Assembly: GCA_963928595.1 (NCBI GenBank)
Contig: CAWVFK010000043.1
Span: 1 to 64,000 of the forward strand
DNA: 64,000 nt
Direction: 5' to 3'
Source of the DNA: Coprosoma sp963928595
GTDB lineage: Bacteria > Bacillota_I > Bacilli_A > RF39 > UBA660
In this document: in pieces, positions 16,237-24,370 of the stretch
Numbering within the stretch: position 1 is the stretch's first letter
How the letters are laid out: each line of letters begins with the position of its first letter
Made by a program: the position numbers and the translations under genes
The notes under the pieces: model-generated
The model's database searches: none
Seen by the model: the letters and a program-made list of their open reading frames with translations, nothing else
What the model was told of the DNA's origin: nothing

Positions 16237-17226
16237 GTGCTGACTCAAAGACAAGAAGAACTATTAAAATTAATTGTTGAAAATTACATTAAGACAGCAA
16301 CGCCAGTTAGTTCGAAAGCTTTATGCAAGAAGATGAAGTGTTCGAGCGCAACGGTTAGAAATGAGATGGCTACCTTAGAGCAATTAAATCTTATTCAAAA
16401 GACACATATTTCATCTGGTAGAGTTCCGAGTGATAAGGGTTATAGATATTATGTCGATAATATTATGGTTCCAAAGGAACTTAATGGTGAAGATATGTTA
16501 AAGTTGAAACAAATATTTTCCAATAATGCACTAGTACTTTCTGATGCGATTACTAAAAGTATGGAAATTGTTTCAGAGCTTACGCATTACACAGCGGTAG
16601 TTTTAGGTCATTCTTCTAGTGACAATAAAATTGCGAAAGTTGAGGTAGTGCCAATTGATGATAATAAAATGATTGCTATTGTTATCACTGATAAAGGTCA
16701 TGTAGAAAATCGTAATGTAGTTATTGAGGGTAATGTTAGTAAGGCTGAGGTTAAGCATACTACTGATATAATTAGTAAGTTAATTGTTGGTGTTCCTTTG
16801 AGTGAGGTTAGTCAGGTTTTGGAATTTGAGGTTAAACCGATTATTACAAGATATGTGAAAGAACACGATGCTTTATATAATGCATTTTATAATGCGTTTA
16901 GTGATTTTACAAGTAAACCTCATATTAGAATGAGTGGGACTAATAATTTACTTATGGAGCCTGAGTTTGATGATGCTAGTAAGATAAGAAGCTTACTTAA
17001 TAAGTTTGAGGATAAGGAACTTATTAAGAGCATTAAGGCAGATGATGACGAAATTAAGGTTTACATTGGAAGTGAAAATGCTATTGATGATGATGTATCA
17101 ATTATTAAGACTAGTTTTTACAAAGATGGTACAGAAGGAACGATTGCTTTAATTGGTCCAAAAAGGATGGAATATGGCCGGGCTGAAGCATTACTTAATT
17201 ACATTAAAGAAAATATAGGTAGGTGA
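16237..17226 (+). CDS. hrcA: Heat-inducible transcription repressor HrcA
   Basis: HrcA represses class I heat-shock genes by binding CIRCE, with activity tuned by GroEL. The N-terminus (LTQRQEELLKLIVENYIKTA, then SATVRNEMATLEQLNLIQKT) is the winged-helix DNA-binding domain. The rest is the GAF-like dimerisation/effector part ending in YGRAEALLNYI. At 329 residues it is full length. The start is GTG 16237 behind aaagaggtgat. Two CIRCE elements just upstream point to autoregulation of the hrcA-grpE-dnaK operon. Confidence 0.96.
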   Translation: MLTQRQEELLKLIVENYIKTATPVSSKALCKKMKCSSATVRNEMATLEQLNLIQKTHISSGRVPSDKGYRYYVDNIMVPKELNGEDMLKLKQIFSNNALVLSDAITKSMEIVSELTHYTAVVLGHSSSDNKIAKVEVVPIDDNKMIAIVITDKGHVENRNVVIEGNVSKAEVKHTTDIISKLIVGVPLSEVSQVLEFEVKPIITRYVKEHDALYNAFYNAFSDFTSKPHIRMSGTNNLLMEPEFDDASKIRSLLNKFEDKELIKSIKADDDEIKVYIGSENAIDDDVSIIKTSFYKDGTEGTIALIGPKRMEYGRAEALLNYIKENIGR

Positions 17227-17233
17227 TTAATAA

Positions 17234-17821
17234 GTGGATAAAGAAAAAAAACATGAGGATAAGCATGAACATCATGAGCATGAAAAACATTATGACAAAC
17301 ACGATAAACATCATGATAAGAAATGTGAGTGTCATGATAAACATGAAAAATGTGAATGCCATGATGATAAGAAGTTAGAAGAAGCTAACAAAAAAATAAA
17401 AGAATTAGAAGAAGAGGTATTAAAAGCAAAGGCTGATAATATTAATTATAGAAAAAGAAAAGATGAAGAAGTTAGTAAGATGTTAGAGTTCGCTAATGAA
17501 GATATAGTTAAAGACATTTTACCTTCTATCGATAATTTTGAAAGGGCTATTAATTTAGATGATGATAATTTGGATGACGAGCTTTCAAAATTCTTAGCTG
17601 GTTTTAAAATGATATATTGTCATTTGGTAGAGGTGTTAGAAAAATATGATGTTAAGGCTATCGATGACAAGGGTAAAGCATTTGATCCCAAACTACATCA
17701 AGCTGTACTTACTGAAAAGGTAGATGGTATGGAAAGTGGTATGGTTATTGAAGTTATGCAGAAGGGTTATATGCTTAAAGATAAAGTTATTAGACCAGCT
17801 ATGGTCAAAGTTAGTGAATAA
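17234..17821 (+). CDS. grpE: Nucleotide exchange factor GrpE with His/Cys-rich N-terminal extension
   Basis: GrpE releases ADP from DnaK. The coiled coil (about residues 46-75) and the beta-domain with the late motif GYMLKDKVIRPAMVKVSE are typical. The first 45 residues are strikingly unusual: 12 His and 4 Cys among Asp, Glu and Lys (HEHHEHEKHYDKHDKHHDKK, then two CECH motifs at 31-34 and 40-43). This looks like a metal-binding tail and is not part of the standard GrpE fold. The start is GTG at 17234, 7 bases after hrcA. Loss of the tail should not affect the conserved core. Confidence 0.94.
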   Translation: MDKEKKHEDKHEHHEHEKHYDKHDKHHDKKCECHDKHEKCECHDDKKLEEANKKIKELEEEVLKAKADNINYRKRKDEEVSKMLEFANEDIVKDILPSIDNFERAINLDDDNLDDELSKFLAGFKMIYCHLVEVLEKYDVKAIDDKGKAFDPKLHQAVLTEKVDGMESGMVIEVMQKGYMLKDKVIRPAMVKVSE

Positions 17822-17839
17822 GAAAGGATATGATTATAA

Positions 17840-19657
17840 ATGAGTAAAACAATAGGTATTGACTTAGGTACAACTAATAGTTGTGTTGCTGTTTATGAAG
17901 GTGGTGAAGCTAAGGTTATCGCGAATCCTGAGGGATCACGTACAACACCATCTGTTGTTGCTTTTAAAAACGGAGAGATTATCGTTGGTCAAGCAGCTAA
18001 AAACCAAATGGTAACCAATCCAGATACAATTGCTTCTATTAAGAGATTAATGGGAACTAAAGAAAAAGTTAAAGCTAATGGTAAGGAATATACTCCTGAA
18101 GAGATTAGTGCAATGATTTTAGGAGATTTAAAGAAAACAGCTGAGGCTTATTTAGGTGAACCAGTTAAGAAAGCAGTTATTACTGTTCCTGCTTACTTTA
18201 ACGATTCTCAAAGACAAGCAACTAAAAATGCTGGTAAGATTGCTGGTTTAGAGGTTGAAAGAATTATCAACGAACCAACTGCGGCAGCTTTAGCTTATGG
18301 CCTTGATAAACAAGAAAAGACTGAACAAATCTTAGTATACGATTTAGGTGGAGGAACATTCGATGTTTCTATTCTAGAGATCGGTGATGGAGTATTCGAG
18401 GTTAAAGCTACTAGTGGTAATAATCATTTAGGTGGTGATGATTATGACCAAAGAATTATCGATTATTTAGTTAAAGAATTTAAGAAATCTAATAGTATTG
18501 ATTTATCTAAAGACAAAATGGCTATGCAAAGATTAAAAGATGCGGCTGAAAAAGCTAAGAAAGATTTAAGTGGTATGACTACTACTAATATATCTTTACC
18601 ATTTATTTCACAAGGGGAAGATGGACCAGTTCACTTAGAGATTAGTTTAAGTAGAGCTAAATTTGAAGATTTAACTCGCGATTTAACTGAATCTACTTTG
18701 GAACCTGTTAGAAAAGCTTTAAAAGATGCAAAGTTGACTAAGAAAGATATAGATAAAGTATTATTAGTAGGTGGTTCTACTAGAATGCCTAGAATTGCTG
18801 AAATTATTAAAGAAGAACTTGGTCAAGAACCTAGTAAAGGTGTTAACCCAGATGAGGTTGTGGCTATGGGTGCTGCTATCCAAGGTGGAGTATTAACTGG
18901 TGATGTTAATGATATCGTTTTACTTGATGTTACACCACTTTCACTTGGTATTGAAACTTTAGGCGGAGTATGTACAGTACTTATTCCAAGAAATACTACT
19001 ATTCCAACAAGTAAGTCTCAAGTGTTCTCAACTGCAGCTGATAATCAACCAGCCGTAGATATTCACATTTTACAAGGTGAAAGACCAATGGCAGCTGATA
19101 ATAAAACACTTGGTAATTTCCAATTAACTAATATACCACCAGCTCCTAGAGGAGTTCCACAAATCGAAGTTACATTTGATATTGATGCGAATGGTATTGT
19201 AAATGTTAAAGCTAAAGATTTAGGAACTAATAAGGAACAATCTATTACAATTACATCTTCAACTAATTTATCTGATGATGAAATCGATAAGATGGTTAAG
19301 GAAGCTGAAGCCAATAAACAAGCTGATGAAAAACGTAAGGAAGAAGCTGATGTTAAAAACGAAGCTGAACAAATGATTTTTGCAACTGAGAAAGCTATTA
19401 AAGATTTAGGCGATAAACTTGACGATAAAGATAAGAAACAAGCAGAAGATTTAGTTAAAGATTTAGAAGAAGCACTTAAGAAAGATGATATAGAAGATAT
19501 TAAAGCTAAAAAAGATAAATTACAGGAAAAAGCTATGGAACTTGGTGCGAAAGTTTATGAAGAAGCTGCTAAAAAAGCACAGGCTGAGCAAAAAGATGAA
19601 GATGCTTCAGATGATAAAGATAAAGGTGTAAAAGACGCTGAATACGAAGAAAAATAG
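17840..19657 (+). CDS. dnaK: Chaperone protein DnaK (Hsp70)
   Basis: Full-length Hsp70 of 605 residues. The phosphate-1 loop (IGIDLGTTNSCVAVYEGG, from residue 5), the VYDLGGGTFDVSIL segment and the conserved EPTAAALAYG are all present. The substrate-binding domain begins near VLLDVTPLSLGIETLGG, and the C-terminal lid ends in an acidic Asp/Lys/Glu tail. It lacks the extra loop of Gram-negative DnaK, as in Firmicutes. It is third in the CIRCE-controlled operon and is followed by a terminator before pepF. Confidence 0.98.
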   Translation: MSKTIGIDLGTTNSCVAVYEGGEAKVIANPEGSRTTPSVVAFKNGEIIVGQAAKNQMVTNPDTIASIKRLMGTKEKVKANGKEYTPEEISAMILGDLKKTAEAYLGEPVKKAVITVPAYFNDSQRQATKNAGKIAGLEVERIINEPTAAALAYGLDKQEKTEQILVYDLGGGTFDVSILEIGDGVFEVKATSGNNHLGGDDYDQRIIDYLVKEFKKSNSIDLSKDKMAMQRLKDAAEKAKKDLSGMTTTNISLPFISQGEDGPVHLEISLSRAKFEDLTRDLTESTLEPVRKALKDAKLTKKDIDKVLLVGGSTRMPRIAEIIKEELGQEPSKGVNPDEVVAMGAAIQGGVLTGDVNDIVLLDVTPLSLGIETLGGVCTVLIPRNTTIPTSKSQVFSTAADNQPAVDIHILQGERPMAADNKTLGNFQLTNIPPAPRGVPQIEVTFDIDANGIVNVKAKDLGTNKEQSITITSSTNLSDDEIDKMVKEAEANKQADEKRKEEADVKNEAEQMIFATEKAIKDLGDKLDDKDKKQAEDLVKDLEEALKKDDIEDIKAKKDKLQEKAMELGAKVYEEAAKKAQAEQKDEDASDDKDKGVKDAEYEEK

Positions 19658-19680
19658 AAGTTCTAGGAGACTAGAACTTT
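19658..19680 (+). terminator. Rho-independent terminator after dnaK
   Basis: The stem aagttctag (19658-19666) / ctagaactt (19671-19679) has a 4-nt loop and is followed by ttctcttt. The interrupted T run suggests partial read-through into pepF and dnaJ. Confidence 0.7.
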
Positions 19681-19702
19681 CTCTTTATGAAAGGAAAAAA
19701 TT

Positions 19703-21505
19703 ATGATTATAAAAGATAAAACTAGGGATGAAATTGATGAGAAGTATAAGTGGGATTTAAAGCAGATTTATGCATCAGAAGATGACTGGCTTAAAGACTT
19801 TGAATATGTTAAAGCAAGTGGTGATAAGTATTTAGAGTTTAAGGGAAAACTTAATAATGCGAATACTATTTATGAATTTTTAAAGTTTGATGAAGAGTTT
19901 TCTAAAAAGTCTGATGCTGTTTATATGTATGCGGCTTTGAAGTTCGATGAAGATACTAGTAATAGTAAATATCAAGAGTTAAAAGGTAAAATAGAAAAAG
20001 TACTTACGGAGATAAGTACGAAAACAGCATTTGTACTCCCAGAGTTACTTAAGCTTTCTAAAGAGGCTTTCGATAAGTTTATGGAAGAGATTCCTGAACT
20101 TAAGATGTATGAATATGAGTTTCGAAATATACTTCGAATGAAAGATCATATTTTGTCTGACAGTGAAGAAGAGTTACTTTCTAGTTTAGGTAAATCACTT
20201 AATAATCCGGAAGATACAGCGAGTTATTTAAGAAATTCTGATATGAAATTTGGGGTTATTAAAGATGGTGATGATAATGAAGTAGAACTATCTAATATTA
20301 ATTTTTCTAAATATATTATGGATAATAACCGTGAGGTTAGAAAGAGTGCATTTTATACTCTTTATAAAGAGTATGAGGATTTGAAAAATACTTTTGCTTC
20401 TAGTTATAGTGGTAAGGTAAATACTGATAATGTACTTGCTTTGAGGCGTGGTTATAAAGACGCTCGTGAAGCAGCTTTATTCGGTAGTAATATCGATAGT
20501 AAGGTTTACGACAATTTAATCGATGTGCTTCACGGTAATCTTAATATTATGGATGATTATTATGCTTTAAAGAAAGAGGTTATGGGGTTAGATGAGCTTC
20601 ATATATACGATATATATGGGGCTTTGGTACCTGACTCTAGTAAGTCTTATACTTTTGAAGAAGCTAAAAATATAGTTATGGATGCATTATCTATTTTAGG
20701 TGATAATTATATCAATGATTTGAAAAAGGCTTTTGATGAGAAATGGATCGATGTAATGCCAAGCAAGGGTAAAAAAGGTGGAGCTTATTCTTGGGGAAGT
20801 TATACGACTAATCCATATTTGCTTTTGAATTTTAATGGCAAGTTTGATGATGTTTCAACTTTAGCTCATGAGCTTGGTCATTCGATGCATTCATATTATT
20901 CTAATAAGAATAATCCTTATGTTTATCATCAGTATAAGATATTTGTGGCTGAGGTTGCTTCACAAGTTAACGAGTTAATATTAGCTAGGTATTTAATTAA
21001 TCATACGTATGATAAGAATGAGAAGTTAGCTATTTTAGATAGTTTGATGGAATTATTTAAGGGTTCAATTGTTCGTCAAACGATGTTTGCAGAGTTTGAG
21101 TATTTAATGCATAAGAAAGAACAAGAAGGAACTGTTTTGACTAGTGAATTTTTATCTAATGAATATTATAAGTTGTATGAAAAATATTCTGGTCATAATA
21201 TGATTAGCGATAAAGAGATTAGATATGAATGGGAGAAGATTCCTCATTTCTATTACAACTTTTATGTGTATCAATATGCGACAGGACTAGCTGCGGCCAG
21301 TTATATTGCAGAAAATATTATGAGAGGCGATAAAGAGGCTTTGAATAATTATTTGAAGTTTTTAACACTCGGCGGTAGTATGGATCCGATCGATGAACTT
21401 AAAGTGGCTGGTGTGGATATGAATGATCCTAAAGTTATACAAGTCGCAATGGATACGTTTAAAGGTTTGATAGAGGAGTTTAAAGAAATTTACCGAAGTA
21501 GGTGA
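19703..21505 (+). CDS. pepF: Oligoendopeptidase F (M3 family)
   Basis: This cytoplasmic zinc endopeptidase cuts short peptides. The M3 zinc motif HELGH is at residues 389-393 (LAHELGHSMHSYYS), with the third ligand in the downstream FVAEVASQVNE segment. At 600 residues it has the standard PepF length. It lies between dnaK and dnaJ, an unusual insertion into an otherwise ordinary heat-shock cluster. It may be cotranscribed with them by read-through. dnaJ follows after 4 bases. Confidence 0.95.
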   Translation: MIIKDKTRDEIDEKYKWDLKQIYASEDDWLKDFEYVKASGDKYLEFKGKLNNANTIYEFLKFDEEFSKKSDAVYMYAALKFDEDTSNSKYQELKGKIEKVLTEISTKTAFVLPELLKLSKEAFDKFMEEIPELKMYEYEFRNILRMKDHILSDSEEELLSSLGKSLNNPEDTASYLRNSDMKFGVIKDGDDNEVELSNINFSKYIMDNNREVRKSAFYTLYKEYEDLKNTFASSYSGKVNTDNVLALRRGYKDAREAALFGSNIDSKVYDNLIDVLHGNLNIMDDYYALKKEVMGLDELHIYDIYGALVPDSSKSYTFEEAKNIVMDALSILGDNYINDLKKAFDEKWIDVMPSKGKKGGAYSWGSYTTNPYLLLNFNGKFDDVSTLAHELGHSMHSYYSNKNNPYVYHQYKIFVAEVASQVNELILARYLINHTYDKNEKLAILDSLMELFKGSIVRQTMFAEFEYLMHKKEQEGTVLTSEFLSNEYYKLYEKYSGHNMISDKEIRYEWEKIPHFYYNFYVYQYATGLAAASYIAENIMRGDKEALNNYLKFLTLGGSMDPIDELKVAGVDMNDPKVIQVAMDTFKGLIEEFKEIYRSR

Positions 21506-21509
21506 TTAG

Positions 21510-22649
21510 ATGAATAAAAGAGATTATTATGAGGTACTCGGCGTTTCAAAAGATGCTAGTGAAGCGGAAATTAAAAGTGCTTTTAGAAAATTAGCCAAGA
21601 AATATCATCCAGATGTTTCTAAAGAACCAGATGCAGCCGAAAAGTTTAAGGAAGCTCAGGAGGCATATTCCGTTTTATCTGATGAAACCAAACGTAGACA
21701 GTATGATCAGTTTGGTCATGCGGCCTTTAGTGGTGGCGCCGGAAGTGCTGGTGGAGCTGGATATGGTGGTTTTTCTGGATTTGATTTTGGTGATATTAAT
21801 TTAGATGATATTTTTGATGGTATGTTTGGTGGCGGCTTTTCATCAGGGTTTGGTAGTTTTGGTGGAAGAAGTAATAGATCTAGTCGACGTCAAAAAGGAC
21901 GTGATAGAGTTGTTCAAATTGATTTGGATTTTGAAGAAGCGGCTTTTGGATGTAAGAAAACAATTAATTTAACTTTGAATGAGAAATGTTCAGACTGTAA
22001 TGGTGAAGGTGGACATGGTTCTAAAACATGTGATAAGTGTCATGGTTCGGGTACGATTACTGGTCAACAACAAACTTTATTTGGTTCATTTATGACAAGG
22101 ACTACTTGTGATAAATGTGGTGGTAGAGGAACTATATTTGAAGAGACATGTAAGACTTGCCGTGGAACTGGTAAGGTTAAAAGAAATAAAGATATCGAGG
22201 TTACGATTCCAGCTGGTGTAGATACTGGTACCCAACTTAGAATTTCTGGTAAAGGTGAAGCTGGGGTTAATGGTGGACCTAATGGGGATATTTATTTAGA
22301 GTTTTATGTTAAAAGTCATCCAATATTTGAACGTGATGACAATGATATATATTTGAGCATGCCAATTACAATTACTGATGCGGTACTTGGAGGAAAGATA
22401 GAAGTTCCAACTTTATATGGTACAGTTAAAGTGAGTGTACCAGCGGGCTCTTTAAGTGGAGATAAGCTTAGAATTAAGGGTAAAGGTGTATCTGATGTGA
22501 ATAATGGTCGTAAAGGTGATATGTATATTATTTTAAATGTTATTACACCTAAAAAATTATCAAGAGATCAGAAAAAGTTATTTGAATCTTTGGCTAAAAC
22601 TGATTTAGATGATTCTAAAGAGTTTGATAAGATTAAAAAATATTTGTAG
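21510..22649 (+). CDS. dnaJ: Chaperone protein DnaJ
   Basis: The J-domain (residues 1-70) has the HPD triad H33-P34-D35 that stimulates DnaK ATPase. A Gly/Phe/Ser-rich linker (about 72-130) leads to four zinc repeats (CSDCNGEG, CDKCHGSG, CDKCGGRG, CKTCRGTG) and the C-terminal substrate-binding domains. At 379 residues it is a complete type I DnaJ. The start follows gtaggtgattag. A terminator closes the cluster. Confidence 0.97.
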   Translation: MNKRDYYEVLGVSKDASEAEIKSAFRKLAKKYHPDVSKEPDAAEKFKEAQEAYSVLSDETKRRQYDQFGHAAFSGGAGSAGGAGYGGFSGFDFGDINLDDIFDGMFGGGFSSGFGSFGGRSNRSSRRQKGRDRVVQIDLDFEEAAFGCKKTINLTLNEKCSDCNGEGGHGSKTCDKCHGSGTITGQQQTLFGSFMTRTTCDKCGGRGTIFEETCKTCRGTGKVKRNKDIEVTIPAGVDTGTQLRISGKGEAGVNGGPNGDIYLEFYVKSHPIFERDDNDIYLSMPITITDAVLGGKIEVPTLYGTVKVSVPAGSLSGDKLRIKGKGVSDVNNGRKGDMYIILNVITPKKLSRDQKKLFESLAKTDLDDSKEFDKIKKYL

Positions 22650-22662
22650 TTTATTTTGAATT

Positions 22663-22687
22663 GCTGACTATTTAGTCGGCTTTTTTA
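22663..22687 (+). terminator. Rho-independent terminator after dnaJ
   Basis: The stem gctgacta / tagtcggc (one G-U pair) is followed by six T residues. Confidence 0.8.
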
Positions 22688-23082
22688 TTGTATGTTATTT
22701 TGAAAGAATGACAAAAAAGTTTTTATATGATATAATATGGAAAATTAAAAATGAGAAAATAGGTATGATTTATATTTTAAAATGTGCTAAATACTAGATT
22801 ATAATTTTGTTACATAATTTTTTGGTGGATTGGGAAGAATAACAAAAAAATTATAATATATAATGGTGATTGTAAATAAGAAAATATGTCCACACACAAT
22901 ATTATTTAGAAGTATTATGGATAACAAAATATAGAAGAAAGATATTAAAGTGAAAAATAATAAATAGATTAAAAGCGTTATTAATATAAGGATACACGGT
23001 AAAAGAAATACTAATAGAAAGCGATTAATTTCTATATAAATTAATTGATATTTTTATATGATTAATTATACAAGGAGGATAT
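22688..23082. other. AT-rich non-coding stretch before the HopA1-like gene
   Basis: I see no convincing gene in these roughly 400 bases. There is a promoter-like pair ATGACA - 17 nt - TATAAT (22708-22736), and a weakly similar segment about 130 bases later (gaataaca ... tataatgg, 22838-22866). An 8-bp inverted repeat attaattt / aaattaat (23024-23045) lies 37 bases before the next start. The stretch may be a long leader or the remains of inserted DNA. Confidence 0.4.
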
Positions 23083-24126
23083 ATGAAAAAAGAAGAAATA
23101 GAATCATTTCAAAAAATTGATTATGAAGCACTTTTAGATATTGTCATTAATAATTTAGATTACGATGATTTACAAACTGTACAAGGAGAAGGAGAATTAA
23201 CAACTATTCCTGGTGCAAAAGATATGGAAGAAAGACTTTTAGCAAAAATTGAAAGATTAAAACAACAAGGAGTTGATATTACTACATATGATCAATATGG
23301 AGCATTCAATCATATTTCAATTAATAGGGATTTTCATGTTCCAAATCAGCCAAATCAATTAAGGTTATATTTATCTCCAAAACAGGAACATTTGGTAAAT
23401 ATAGCAGTGGAATTAATAAGGAGAAGCGTAGAGGAAGGGCGATCAACTTATTTTAAATACAGTAGGAAGCCAACTATAGATAAAATTGTTTTCTATATAA
23501 CAAGTGAAGAAGATTTAAAAGATAAATTGGAATTGATAGAAGAATGTAGACGCTCTTATCCACAAATATTTGAAGGAATGAAAAGATGTCCTTATTGGAT
23601 AAATGAAACACCTATAGAAGGGGTATATGTTGCTCCAGAAAATATAATAGTAAGATTTACAGGTGATCCTTTTTTTTCTTACGGATTATTAATGGAAACG
23701 GCATTAGAAGAAATAAAAACATTATTATATTATGAATTAAGAGAACAACGAAATCCTAATACAAAGCCATTATTAGGGTATAATAGAAATTACTTAATGC
23801 AACTATTTATTCCATTATGCCGAAGAACATTTGGAAAATACGGTTGCTTAATATATTATCAAGATGGTGACATTCATTTGCATAAAAACAAACACTTTCC
23901 AGGTGTAGGAGAGGAACTAACAGAAGAATTTAAAATTACAAGTGATAGATCAACTTTAGAAGTAAGCAGAAAAGAACCAAACGGTTTAATAAGAACAGCG
24001 TTTCTTCCAATGTATGGTAATGAATATGTAACACCAGATACCGCCAAATTCATACTTGAAACTCCAGAAGAGTATTATAATAGAGGTCTTTATCCTGAGT
24101 ATTCTAGTCGCTTTGGTCAAAAATGA
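23083..24126 (+). CDS. Uncharacterised protein, possibly HopA1-like
   Basis: This 347-residue soluble protein has no signal peptide or membrane helix. Its centre (RLYLSPKQEHLVNIAVELIR, then STYFKYSRKPTIDKIVFYIT) recalls from memory the HopA1 effector-like family, whose members share an R-x-Y-L strand and an F-K-(x)n-R-x-D-x-(V)-x-Y pattern. The resemblance is weak and unproven. A strong aaggaggatat site precedes the start. Flanking AT-rich non-coding DNA and codon choice that looks richer in A-ending codons than in neighbours hint at acquisition by transfer. No partner gene lies nearby. Confidence 0.6.
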   Translation: MKKEEIESFQKIDYEALLDIVINNLDYDDLQTVQGEGELTTIPGAKDMEERLLAKIERLKQQGVDITTYDQYGAFNHISINRDFHVPNQPNQLRLYLSPKQEHLVNIAVELIRRSVEEGRSTYFKYSRKPTIDKIVFYITSEEDLKDKLELIEECRRSYPQIFEGMKRCPYWINETPIEGVYVAPENIIVRFTGDPFFSYGLLMETALEEIKTLLYYELREQRNPNTKPLLGYNRNYLMQLFIPLCRRTFGKYGCLIYYQDGDIHLHKNKHFPGVGEELTEEFKITSDRSTLEVSRKEPNGLIRTAFLPMYGNEYVTPDTAKFILETPEEYYNRGLYPEYSSRFGQK

Positions 24127-24171
24127 TAATGAGATACAAGAAGGTATAAAAAATATGTAGAGGGAATATAT

Positions 24172-24211
24172 TATCTATAATAGTCTTATAGGTTATCAGC
24201 TATTATAGATA
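24172..24211. repeat. 12-bp perfect inverted repeat downstream of the HopA1-like gene
   Basis: tatctataatag (24172-24183) pairs perfectly with ctattatagata (24200-24211) around a 16-nt loop. There is no T run after it, so it is not a standard terminator. It could be an RNA structure or a protein-binding palindrome. Confidence 0.6.
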
Positions 24212-24261
24212 GTGATAAGATATTGTTTTTAAATAAGTTTAATAAAGTAAATTAGGTGTTT

Positions 24262-24295
24262 AAATTACAGGTTTACAGCAGCTTGTAATTTTTTT
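24262..24295 (+). terminator. Terminator-like hairpin before pflB
   Basis: The stem aaattaca / tgtaattt has a 14-nt loop and is followed by further T residues. It probably ends the transcript of the HopA1-like gene. Confidence 0.6.
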
Positions 24296-24300
24296 CTGTG

Positions 24301-24312
24301 AAACATATGTTT
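24301..24312. promoter_or_regulatory. Perfect 12-bp palindrome upstream of the pflB promoter
   Basis: aaacatatgttt is self-complementary and ends 4 bases before the -35 box of the pflB promoter. An operator is plausible. It does not match the Rex or CRP/Fnr consensus as I know them. Confidence 0.35.
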
Positions 24313-24316
24313 TTTG

Positions 24317-24345
24317 TTGACTAGGATTTTTAGACATATTATAAT
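24317..24345 (+). promoter_or_regulatory. Predicted sigma-A promoter of pflBA
   Basis: TTGACT (24317-24322), a 17-bp spacer and TATAAT (24340-24345), 25 bases before the pflB start. Confidence 0.8.
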
Positions 24346-24370
24346 TTTGTTTGGAAAGTAGGATGATGTT

